Shown here piece after piece: positions 7,493 to 14,302 of a DNA stretch of 27,148 bases; position 1 is the first letter of the stretch, and every line of letters starts with the position of its first letter. The stretch is from the NCBI GenBank assembly GCA_029932675.1, contig JAOZPP010000018.1, forward strand, positions 1-27,148. The letters are read 5' to 3'. The notes under the pieces are model-generated. The model searched no databases and was not told where the DNA came from. It saw only the letters and a program-made list of their open reading frames with translations. The translations under genes were made by a program, and so were the position numbers. This DNA comes from a bacterium. Its GTDB lineage: Bacteria; SM23-81; DAOVCL01.

Positions 7493-9626
7493 CTTCATCC
7501 ACCTCCCTGATGCTTCTCCGGACCCTGTTTACTCCCTTTATCTTGCTCAACTTTTTGATCAATCCTCTCAATTGATGTAGGTTTTTCACCTCCAGGAGGA
7601 TAGAGCCCTTTCCTCTACCGTTCTTAGTGGTTAAGTTTACCCCTTTTATATTTATCTCTTCATCGGCGATAACCTTTGTAATCTCGTGGAGAAGCGATTT
7701 TCTGTCCTCTGTGAAAAGCTCTATCTGAGTGAGGAAGGATTCCCCCTCCTCAACATCCCATTCTACCTCTACCCTCCTTTCCCGCTCCTCTTTGAGGAGG
7801 TTGTCAAGATTAGGACAGTCAATTCGATGGATAGAGACCCCTCTTCCCCTGGTGATAAAACCCATAATTATATCCCCGGGAATGGGCTGACAGCATTTAG
7901 CGAACCTGACCATAAGGTTTCCCATCCCCTGTACCCTAATCCCCCTGCCCACCCTGCGTCGCTTGATTAGTTTCTTCACCCGGGAGAGGGCTTGGGTTGG
8001 TTTTTTCTCCAGGGGGAGGAACCTTCGGGTAACTTGGCTGAGGGAGATGTCCCCCTGTCCAATGGCGGCCAGGAGGTGGTCCACATCTGGATAGCCAAGG
8101 GCTGAAGCAACTTCGATTTCCTCCCTTTTGGATTGAGGTCTATGTTTGCCCAACTCCCTTTCCAGCATATCCCTTCCCAGCCTGACGCTTTCCGCAAATC
8201 CCTCCTGTTTAAGCCATCTCTTAATCTTGCTTCTGGCCCGGGAGCTCCTTACTAACTCAATCCAGTCCTGATTGGGATTCTGGTGTGGTGAGGTAATTAT
8301 CTCCACTGTGTCGCCATTCTTCAAGGGGGTATCCAAGGAGACCAATCTCCCGTTTACTTTGGCCCCTAAACAATGGAGGCCAACTTGGGTGTGTACGGAA
8401 AAGGCAAAATCAAGAGGGGTGGATCCTTTGGGTAGCCTTTTTAAGTCCCCCTTTGGGGTGAAGACAAAGACATCGTCGTGGAAGAGGTCTATCTTGAGGA
8501 ACTCCATAAACTCACGCGGATCCGGGACATCGCCTTGCCATTCCATTACCTGTCTGATCCAGCTTATCTTCTTATCCAGCTCATCGGGCTTTTCCCTTCC
8601 TTCCTTATATAACCAATGGGCGGCAATACCATATTCTGCCGTGCGATGCATCTCCTCGGTTCTTATCTGTATCTCCACCATTTCTCCCTTTGGCCCTACT
8701 ACAGTTGTATGGAGTGACTGATACATATTTGACTTGGGAGTGGCTATGTAATCCTTAAACCTCTCCTGTACCGGTGTCCAAAGGTTGTGGATGTGACCCA
8801 GGACATGGTAACAGTCTGCTTCTGTTTTGGTAATCACCCTTATAGCCATTAGGTCATATATTTTGTCCAGGGGGAGGTTTTGGCTCTTCATCTTTCGGTA
8901 GATGCTGGTGAGGTGTTTGATCCTCCCAGTCACTTCGGCCTGGATACCTTCCCTTTGGAGGATGGAGATCAGTGGCTTCTTTATGCTCTCCAGATACTCA
9001 TCGCTTTGTTGTCTTCTGGAGGAAAGCTTTTCCGCTAAGGTACGGTAGCCTTCTGGATCGAGGAACTTAAGGGACAGGTCTTCTAACTTCGCCTTGATTT
9101 TTGCCATTCCCAGCCTATGTGCTAAGGGAGCATAGACATCCCTGGTCTCTAAAGCAATTCTCATCTGTCTCTTTTTGTCCAGATACTCAAGGGTTTGCAT
9201 ATTGTGGAGTCGATCGGCAAATTTGATGAGGATGACCCTTATATCCTTTGCCATAGAGAACAACATCTTCCTAAAATTCCCCACCTGCCGTTCCTCCCAG
9301 GATTGAAACGTGAGTCCGCTGAGTTTAGTTACCCCATCTACCAAATCTGCGATTACCTCTCCGAACTTCTCCCTCACTTCGGAGATCTCGATCCCCGTGT
9401 CCTCTACCACATCGTGGAGCAATCCAGCGGCAATGGTTGCTGTATCTAAACGGTGTTCCGCCAAGGTAGTGGCTACCTGGAGGCAGTGGGTCAGGAAGGG
9501 TTCACCAGACTCTCTGGTCTGTTTTCGATGTGCGTTTTCCGCAAAGGTATAAGCCCTTCTGATTAGTTCCTCATCAAGGCTGGGTTGCCACCTCTTTAAT
9601 TGGGCTATAAATTCCTCTCTCTCCAT
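7485..9626 (-). CDS. rel: Bifunctional (p)ppGpp synthetase/hydrolase (RelA/SpoT)
   Basis: 713 residues, the standard long RSH length. The HD hydrolase domain (about 25-180) keeps H33, H47 and the H71-D72 pair in LLHDVVEDT, so ppGpp hydrolysis should work. The synthetase domain (about 215-335) holds [32 protein letters not shown] and EIQIRT. These are followed by TGS (382-445), a cysteine-containing conserved region (KCCQPIPGD to HRIDCP, 577-604) and an ACT domain (632-705). It controls the stringent response in the cytosol. ATG at 9626 has no clear Shine-Dalgarno sequence and lies 15 bases after the inositol-phosphate enzyme stop, so translation probably depends on coupling. Its 3' end overlaps uvrB. 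Expected to be transcribed from the promoter near 11150. Confidence 0.96.
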   Translation of the reverse strand: MEREEFIAQLKRWQPSLDEELIRRAYTFAENAHRKQTRESGEPFLTHCLQVATTLAEHRLDTATIAAGLLHDVVEDTGIEISEVREKFGEVIADLVDGVTKLSGLTFQSWEERQVGNFRKMLFSMAKDIRVILIKFADRLHNMQTLEYLDKKRQMRIALETRDVYAPLAHRLGMAKIKAKLEDLSLKFLDPEGYRTLAEKLSSRRQQSDEYLESIKKPLISILQREGIQAEVTGRIKHLTSIYRKMKSQNLPLDKIYDLMAIRVITKTEADCYHVLGHIHNLWTPVQERFKDYIATPKSNMYQSLHTTVVGPKGEMVEIQIRTEEMHRTAEYGIAAHWLYKEGREKPDELDKKISWIRQVMEWQGDVPDPREFMEFLKIDLFHDDVFVFTPKGDLKRLPKGSTPLDFAFSVHTQVGLHCLGAKVNGRLVSLDTPLKNGDTVEIITSPHQNPNQDWIELVRSSRARSKIKRWLKQEGFAESVRLGRDMLERELGKHRPQSKREEIEVASALGYPDVDHLLAAIGQGDISLSQVTRRFLPLEKKPTQALSRVKKLIKRRRVGRGIRVQGMGNLMVRFAKCCQPIPGDIIMGFITRGRGVSIHRIDCPNLDNLLKEERERRVEVEWDVEEGESFLTQIELFTEDRKSLLHEITKVIADEEINIKGVNLTTKNGRGKGSILLEVKNLHQLRGLIKKLSKIKGVNRVRRSIREVDEDG

Positions 9627-9641
9627 TTATGTTAAATTTGG

Positions 9642-10997
9642 TTATTGATTGAGGTCAAGGTTAAGGTCCTTCTTTACCCCCCAGAGCCGTAAGCCAGCAC
9701 ACAGATTGGAGATTAAAGCAAGGAAAAGGATTGTTGGATAGACCAGATTTAAGATACCGCCGCCCATTATCAGGAAGAGGCGCACATCCCTCCCCTGAAT
9801 ATGGGAGGAGAGCCACTTAAGGAGGCCGTCACTCCTGTGAACAATTAATCGTTTGCCTGTTAGAGCTATATACTTTTCCTTGCCCAGCATAGACATAAAT
9901 GATCCCACTATAGCTCCGATGCCCGCTATCCATATCCAGGGACTGGGGCTGACTTTAAACTGGCTATAGGTCATCCCCAGGATGATGAAGGCATCAGCAT
10001 ATCGATCGAGGATGGCATCAAAATAGGCACCAAACCTTGTTTCTGTGAGCTTCAATCTGGCTATTTCCCCGTCCACCCCATCCATAATGGAGGCCAATTG
10101 GGCTGCTAAACCACCAAATAGATAGCTGTGAAACCAGAAGAGACCTCCAGAAAGAAGCCCGATCATAAAGCTTAATAGAGTTACTGAGTTGGGAGTGATC
10201 TTCGTCCTCACCAGTAAATGGGTTAGCCTTTGAGAAAAGAGTCGGTTAAACTTCCGAGAGATAGGGCCATCACCAGACTTCCCTGAGGAATTACAAAGGT
10301 ATTTCTCTACTTTGCGCAGAAGCTGAGGTGTGTCAATATCAGCCCAATAGTGCTCACCTATATCGAATGTACCTATCATACCTTTCCTGGCTAAAATCCT
10401 TATTCCATCTGACAGAAAGATATTATCTGAGGTGTTTGCTTCCTCCAGAGCAGTGAAGATAGCCGGCGTGCAGAGGAAGATACCACAGTCTATAGCATTA
10501 TATCTCTTTAGGTCTTTTCCAATTGCTTTGACCTTTCCGTTGATTACTAAAACTTTGGTTGCGTCCTCTAAATCGTGTACCTGAGAAATTTTTCTGTCTA
10601 TACAAAGGGAGCACTTCTTCCGCTTATCCAAGAATTCTTCCAGTAATTGAGGTTCCCAGATATGGTCTGACATAAGGAGGAGGAAGGACTCCTCCTCAGC
10701 GAAAAGATTTTTTGCTTTAAGGACGGAGCTGCCGTTTCCCTTTCGCCATTCTGGGTTATGGATGTACTTGATTTTTACTCCATATTTACCCCCGTTTCCC
10801 AGTGCTTGCTCGATCTTTTCAGCTTTATATCCGGTAACGATGAAAAAATCCCTTACCCCGGCCCTTTTTGCTGAGAGGACTACTCTCTCCAACAGGGTCA
10901 AACCAAATAGGGAATTTAGTTGTTTGGGAGTTTTTCCTCCTCGTTCCCTGAACCTTGATCCTTCACCAGCGGATATGATTAAGGCCTTCATTTTCAT
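9642..10997 (-). CDS. Bifunctional inositol-1-phosphate cytidylyltransferase / CDP-inositol:inositol-phosphate transferase (DIPP synthase type)
   Basis: The N-terminal half is a sugar-nucleotidyltransferase domain: SAGEGSRF with GGKTPKQL downstream, the PEWRKGNGSSVL region, LLLMSDH, and DLEDATKV. The C-terminal half is a membrane CDP-alcohol phosphatidyltransferase with the full signature D-x2-D-G-x2-A-R-x8-G-x3-D-x3-D (MDGVDGEIAR, then FGAYFDAILD) and several hydrophobic segments. This fused order is that of IPCT/DIPPS enzymes, which make di-myo-inositol-phosphate phosphate, the precursor of the heat- and salt-protective solute DIP in many thermophiles. Alternatives are a CDP-alcohol used for an inositol-type lipid. 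Start: ATG 10997 or 10991 (AGGGA/AAAGGA just upstream). A longer TTG-start form reaching 11099 has no ribosome site and an unconserved leader. It heads the operon with rel and uvrB. Confidence 0.78.
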   Translation of the reverse strand: MKMKALIISAGEGSRFRERGGKTPKQLNSLFGLTLLERVVLSAKRAGVRDFFIVTGYKAEKIEQALGNGGKYGVKIKYIHNPEWRKGNGSSVLKAKNLFAEEESFLLLMSDHIWEPQLLEEFLDKRKKCSLCIDRKISQVHDLEDATKVLVINGKVKAIGKDLKRYNAIDCGIFLCTPAIFTALEEANTSDNIFLSDGIRILARKGMIGTFDIGEHYWADIDTPQLLRKVEKYLCNSSGKSGDGPISRKFNRLFSQRLTHLLVRTKITPNSVTLLSFMIGLLSGGLFWFHSYLFGGLAAQLASIMDGVDGEIARLKLTETRFGAYFDAILDRYADAFIILGMTYSQFKVSPSPWIWIAGIGAIVGSFMSMLGKEKYIALTGKRLIVHRSDGLLKWLSSHIQGRDVRLFLIMGGGILNLVYPTILFLALISNLCAGLRLWGVKKDLNLDLNQ

Positions 10998-11120
10998 CCT
11001 TTCCCTGAATGCCTCGAGTGACTGAACCCTATCCCAAAAGGAGCTATCCCGGATTATTCGTAGACCCTGGACAACTACAGCAAAACCGCAACCGAACAAA
11101 CATCGTAGACGGTTTTTTTA

Positions 11121-11140
11121 ACCTATAATCCGACCTATAA
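11121..11140 (-). promoter_or_regulatory. Direct repeat at the transcription start, possible operator
   Basis: TTATAGGT occurs twice on the minus strand (11133-11140 and 11121-11128), 12 bases apart, immediately after the -10 box and spanning the expected start point. Position and spacing suit an operator for a repressor bound close to one helical turn apart. No binding protein can be named. Confidence 0.35.
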
Positions 11141-11142
11141 CT

Positions 11143-11171
11143 AATTTAGCATAATAATATCGCATTGTCAA
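11143..11171 (-). promoter_or_regulatory. Sigma-70-type promoter for the DIPP synthase-rel-uvrB operon
   Basis: Minus strand: TTGACA (11166-11171, perfect -35), exactly 17 bases, then TAAATT (11143-11148, 4 of 6 to TATAAT) preceded by TGC, an extended -10. The expected start point is about 11136, leaving a leader of roughly 140 bases before the ATG at 10997. Confidence 0.7.
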
Positions 11172-11398
11172 GGGAAAATGCCTTTGTTGGTCGTAGGCAA
11201 GAAATTAGATTTCATAATTGATGTAGTTTTAAGGAATTAGGAGGGGAATTCCTTCAGGGGTGATTGAGGGATATACCCCACGCTTTGGAGGTGAGATTGG
11301 AGTGCTTGTTCGGGGAGGGTTTAGTCCATCTATGGCATTTTTTGAATCTGCAGCCGCTGTTGTAAGCCAAGTAGGGATTTTCAGGAATTTCCCTTGTG
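11172..11398. other. Intergenic region with one perfect hairpin
   Basis: No convincing gene is seen. AAGGAATT (11231-11238) and AATTCCTT (11247-11254) form a perfect 8-bp stem whose 8-base loop is AGGAGGGG, a ribosome-site-like sequence on the plus strand. The rest holds no clear terminator for the diguanylate cyclase gene that ends at 11399; an imperfect GGGA/TCCC hairpin near 11374-11393 lacks a T-run. Confidence 0.4.
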
Positions 11399-12403
11399 CT
11401 ATCTCTGGGATTCTGAGTAGGAGAGGGTAAGGTTACGCCCAGAGTTTTTGGCTTTAAAAAGGGAGATATCGGCCTTGTAGATGAGTTCCTCTACTGTCTT
11501 TGCATCATCGGGGAGGGTAACTCCGCCCAGGCTGGCGGTTAGCCTCCCCTTTGGTTGAAGTTTCTCGCCGGGGAAGGGATAGTCTTCCACATTGGCCCTT
11601 ACCATTTCCATCAGTTCCTTACAGTTCTTTCCATTCGCTTCAGGCATAATGAAAACGAATTCTTCTCCTCCATACCTGAAGGGGATATCCACCTCCCGCA
11701 ATGAACTTCTCATTATCGCAGCCACCTGTTTTAATACCAAATCCCCTTTCTTTTTACCCTCCCTTTGGTTGTAGAGGTCAAAGAAATCCAAATCGAGAAT
11801 GGCCAAAGATAGATACCTTCCAAATCTCTTGGCCCGTTGCACCTCTTCTTTTAACCTCATTGAAAATGAGCGGTAGTTGTAGAGGCCGGTTAATTCATCG
11901 ATATGGGAGATCTTCTCCAATTTTTGGGCTTGATTGATATTGGCGATGGCCACTGAGATCATATTGGAAAAGATGGTAAGTAGCTCTAAATCCATAGGGG
12001 TAAAGGGTTCCTGCTTCAACTTATCCCCCACCGCCAAAATGCCCAAAAGCTGATCTGGGGAACCTATGGGAACTAGGACCTTGAATGGGTATCCCTGGAG
12101 AGGAAGAGGGTTACCCTGTTGAAGGAGATGACTTAATAGGGGGTCCTTTTCTCCGATGCGCCACTTTCCGCTTTCCTTGGCTCCCTTGGAATAATTGGCT
12201 CGGAACCCCCCTTCCTTTTGGGGAAGGAGAACAGCAGCACTTCTACATTTCAACTGTCCCAATATGGTCAAAAGGAAGGAGTTGAGCAGTTCCTCTAAGT
12301 CTCCTAAGAATTTTACCCTTCCACTCAGAAGGTAGAGGTCATGAAGGCTGTATGCCTTTCTCTTTAGTTCCCTATCTCTTGGTTTGCTTCGTGATACCCT
12401 CAT
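11399..12403 (-). CDS. GAF-GGDEF diguanylate cyclase
   Basis: 334 residues, cytosolic. A GAF-like sensor domain occupies about 25-157 and is joined by a short helix to a GGDEF domain (about 160-330). The active site is GGEEF (245-249) and the product-inhibition I-site RxxD is REVD (236-239), exactly five residues ahead, so it should make c-di-GMP and be feedback-inhibited. The DxDxFKxxND motif is altered to DLDFFDLYNQ (Lys to Asp, final Asp to Gln) while the guanine-contacting Asn212 remains. The ATG shares one base with the stop of the STAS gene (TGATG), indicating translational coupling and a job in the same pathway. Last gene of the signalling cluster. Confidence 0.92.
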   Translation of the reverse strand: MRVSRSKPRDRELKRKAYSLHDLYLLSGRVKFLGDLEELLNSFLLTILGQLKCRSAAVLLPQKEGGFRANYSKGAKESGKWRIGEKDPLLSHLLQQGNPLPLQGYPFKVLVPIGSPDQLLGILAVGDKLKQEPFTPMDLELLTIFSNMISVAIANINQAQKLEKISHIDELTGLYNYRSFSMRLKEEVQRAKRFGRYLSLAILDLDFFDLYNQREGKKKGDLVLKQVAAIMRSSLREVDIPFRYGGEEFVFIMPEANGKNCKELMEMVRANVEDYPFPGEKLQPKGRLTASLGGVTLPDDAKTVEELIYKADISLFKAKNSGRNLTLSYSESQR

Positions 12404-13077
12404 CAGTCCTTGTATCTTTCGATAAACTTCTCCTTACGGCTAAATCTCAATCTCCTCCTCTTGCTCTTTAACCCCTTTTCCTTCAATATCCTTCTGATTT
12501 GCCACCAACTGAGGGATCTGGTTTCATCCAATCTCTTTACATCCCTTTTGATACCTGAGATGCTCAGGAATGGATTTTCCTTAACTACTTGAAGAACGAC
12601 CTCTTCGTCGCTCATCTTCTTTAATTCCTTGACCTTAGATTCCTCCTTAGAAGATGCTTCTGCTCTCCTCTTTTCAAACTCTTCCTTAATTTCCTCGGCC
12701 TCCTCCACCTTAAAACTGGGTTCTACCCCAAAGTCCTTTTTTGCTTCCTCCAGGCTGTCATACGCCTTGAGGATGGTGTCGAATTCTAAGAGTTCAAAGA
12801 CTTCATAAACCTCCGGTATCATCCTTACCAGCTTTATATCTCCCTTATTCAGCCTTATCTCCCTGATGTTAGAGATGAAGATCCCCCAGCCAGCACTGCT
12901 GATATATTCCACCCCGGCTAGATCCACGATTACTTTGTACCTTTTCTGGTCAACGAGGGAATTCATTACCTTTTCCAGTTCGGTAGATGTAGTTGTATCT
13001 ATTACCCCATCCACCCTTACTATAGAGATCTCGTTGTTCGGTCCCTCGGCATTCAGTGATATTCTGATGTCCTCCAT
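12403..13077 (-). CDS. STAS-domain anti-sigma-antagonist-like protein with C-terminal winged-helix DNA-binding domain
   Basis: 224 residues. Residues 1-115 are a STAS domain (VDGVIDTTTSTELEK, VIVDLAGVEYISSAGWG) of the SpoIIAA/RsbV kind; Ser60/Ser61 in ISSAG are the expected phosphorylation site. A charged helical linker (116-152) leads to a C-terminal basic winged-helix-like domain (156-224, with VVKENPFLSISGIKRDV and WWQIRRILKEKGLKSKRRR). This resembles the second DNA-binding domain of IS481/IS3-type transposases and aligns with residues 718-780 of the SpoIIE protein of the same cluster. The usual STAS antagonist is a bare domain, so this fusion is unusual: the phosphorylation switch could act directly on DNA instead of through a sigma factor. 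GGAGG lies 4 bases before ATG. Substrate relation to the upstream kinase/phosphatase is inference from synteny. Confidence 0.88.
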   Translation of the reverse strand: MEDIRISLNAEGPNNEISIVRVDGVIDTTTSTELEKVMNSLVDQKRYKVIVDLAGVEYISSAGWGIFISNIREIRLNKGDIKLVRMIPEVYEVFELLEFDTILKAYDSLEEAKKDFGVEPSFKVEEAEEIKEEFEKRRAEASSKEESKVKELKKMSDEEVVLQVVKENPFLSISGIKRDVKRLDETRSLSWWQIRRILKEKGLKSKRRRLRFSRKEKFIERYKD

Positions 13078-13188
13078 TATTCCTCCGTAGTTTAAGTTTA
13101 CTCAAAGCAGTTTACAGGGCTCAGCTTCAGGGGTTATTTTTGACAACCGCCAACTGGCGAATTCCTGACTGCTGACCTCTGAGAACTT
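13078..13188. other. Gap with short palindrome between the RHH and STAS genes
   Basis: This 111-base gap holds CGCCAACTGGCG (about 13149-13160), a 12-base near-palindrome, and a stretch rich in CTGAC/GCTGA words. No promoter or terminator is convincing, so the operon may continue through it. Confidence 0.35.
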
Positions 13189-13479
13189 TTATGGCTGCTT
13201 TTTCACCGGGAAATCGGAGATGTATGTATTGTTGATGGCAAAGCTGAGTATCTCCGCCTTACTGTATTCCCCATACCCGTTGTTTCTCAATCCTTCTTGT
13301 AGTTTCCTTATCCTTTCCACATCCTCTGCCTTTAAGAGGACTGTAACCTTCATCCATTTCCCTTTTCCTGGTTCGGGGTCGAAATCCGGTTCATTGCCTA
13401 AGGAGAGCAATCTACCTAAACTCTCCTTTTCCCCTTCTCGGGTGAAGATATCAGTTCCTATTCTCCTTCTCCCAGTCAT
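13189..13479 (-). CDS. Small ribbon-helix-helix-like partner of ParA
   Basis: 96 residues. A basic, flexible N-terminus (1-42) precedes a segment KVTVLLKAEDVERIRKLQE followed by GEYSKAEILSFAINN (44-84), which has the strand-helix-helix pattern of RHH/CopG-type DNA-binding proteins. Small RHH proteins with a basic tail are the usual centromere-binding partners of short ParA ATPases (the ParG/Omega type), and the tail often stimulates the ATPase. The start lies inside the parA 3' end (29-base overlap), with GGAGG 9 bases upstream, so synthesis is coupled to ParA. No ParB-type domain is present. Role as partition adaptor is inference from size and context. Confidence 0.75.
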   Translation of the reverse strand: MTGRRRIGTDIFTREGEKESLGRLLSLGNEPDFDPEPGKGKWMKVTVLLKAEDVERIRKLQEGLRNNGYGEYSKAEILSFAINNTYISDFPVKKQP

Positions 13480-14209
13480 AATTTAGCACCTCCTCGGTTA
13501 ATAGATAGTAATCCTGGGAGCCATAGGAATAAGGAGCATATTCGAAGATTGTTTTATGAAACCCAGGGGCTTCTTTAAGTGACGTATTCGTCCTAATTAC
13601 GGTCTTAAACACTTTTTCTTTAAAGTGTTGTTTGAGGGTATGTAATACTTCATGGGATACTCTTGTACGGGAATCAAAGAAGGTGGGTAAGATCCCCCAT
13701 AGTCTCAATTGATGGTGCAGCCTTTCGTTTACCTCTGCGATGATCTCCAATGTCTTTTTTACCCCTACCATACCTAAGAAATCCATACTCACCGGTATTA
13801 TCGCGTAATCGGCAAAGGTAAGGGCATTGATGTTGATCAAATTCGTAGATGGTGGGCAATCGCAAATAACCCAATCAGAGCCCTTCAAGTTGGAAAGCAC
13901 CTTTCTCAACCTCAGTTCCCCCCCTTTTCTGCGGGCAAGCAATGTTTCAGTCTCAGCCAACTTCCTTCCTCCGGAGTCAATAAAAAATAGGTTTTTGCGC
14001 ACCCCCAGGATATCAACTTTTCCCCAGAGGAGGAGATCCGGCAGGGTTTGGTTTCCATAGATGTCAAAGATTGTGGCTACGTTTCTCTGCGGATCACAAT
14101 CTATAAGCAGGACCTTCTGACCGAACATTGCTAGTCCATAGCTTAAATTGATAGCAGTAGTGGTCTTTCCTGTTCCCCCCTTGGAGGTGACAATAGCGAT
14201 TTTTTTCAT
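13451..14209 (-). CDS. ParA/Soj-family ATPase
   Basis: 252 residues with the intact deviant Walker A SKGGTGKTTT (9-18), DCDPQRNVAT (37-46), and the Walker-B strand WVICDCPPS. It has no N-terminal HTH, so it is a short ParA (type Ib or orphan kind) that binds DNA non-specifically in the ATP state. It is directly followed by the small RHH-like gene, and its ATG abuts the TAG of a 30-codon upstream ORF. Located inside a partner-switching cluster and away from any visible replication origin, it may position a protein complex or surface apparatus instead of the chromosome. Its cargo cannot be told from sequence. Confidence 0.92.
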   Translation of the reverse strand: MKKIAIVTSKGGTGKTTTAINLSYGLAMFGQKVLLIDCDPQRNVATIFDIYGNQTLPDLLLWGKVDILGVRKNLFFIDSGGRKLAETETLLARRKGGELRLRKVLSNLKGSDWVICDCPPSTNLININALTFADYAIIPVSMDFLGMVGVKKTLEIIAEVNERLHHQLRLWGILPTFFDSRTRVSHEVLHTLKQHFKEKVFKTVIRTNTSLKEAPGFHKTIFEYAPYSYGSQDYYLLTEEVLNYDWEKENRN

Positions 14210-14302
14210 CTATTCCGATACCAATTTAACCCTGAATCCCCTTGAATTCCATGACGCAGCAAGCGGCAACCTCTCATAAGAGAAAGAGATTACTTTCCTC
14301 AT
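14210..14302 (-). CDS. Possible 30-residue small ORF between the SpoIIE and ParA genes
   Basis: ATG at 14302 directly follows the TAA of the SpoIIE gene, and its TAG directly precedes the parA ATG, so it fills the gap without a spare base. AGAGG lies 9 bases before the ATG, inside the upstream gene. The peptide begins MRKVISFSYERLPLAASWN and ends LVSE; it has no membrane segment or known motif. It is in the same frame as both neighbours. It may be a real small protein, a coupling leader for parA, or a remnant. Confidence 0.45.
   Translation of the reverse strand: MRKVISFSYERLPLAASWNSRGFRVKLVSE

Noticed and set aside
8272-8721. Plus-strand ORF of 149 codons opposite rel
   Set aside because: Lies wholly opposite the conserved synthetase/TGS coding region and shows no family pattern.
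10998-11099. N-terminal extension of the DIPP-synthase-type protein from a TTG at 11099
   Set aside because: No Shine-Dalgarno sequence before it, the extra 34 residues do not resemble the family, and the family start (MKALIISAGEG) falls at 10991/10997 with AGGGA/AAAGGA upstream.
11260-11430. 56-codon plus-strand ORF with GTG start
   Set aside because: AGGAGG is 15 bases from the start and locked in a hairpin loop, the ORF overlaps the cyclase gene end on the other strand, and the peptide has no recognisable pattern.
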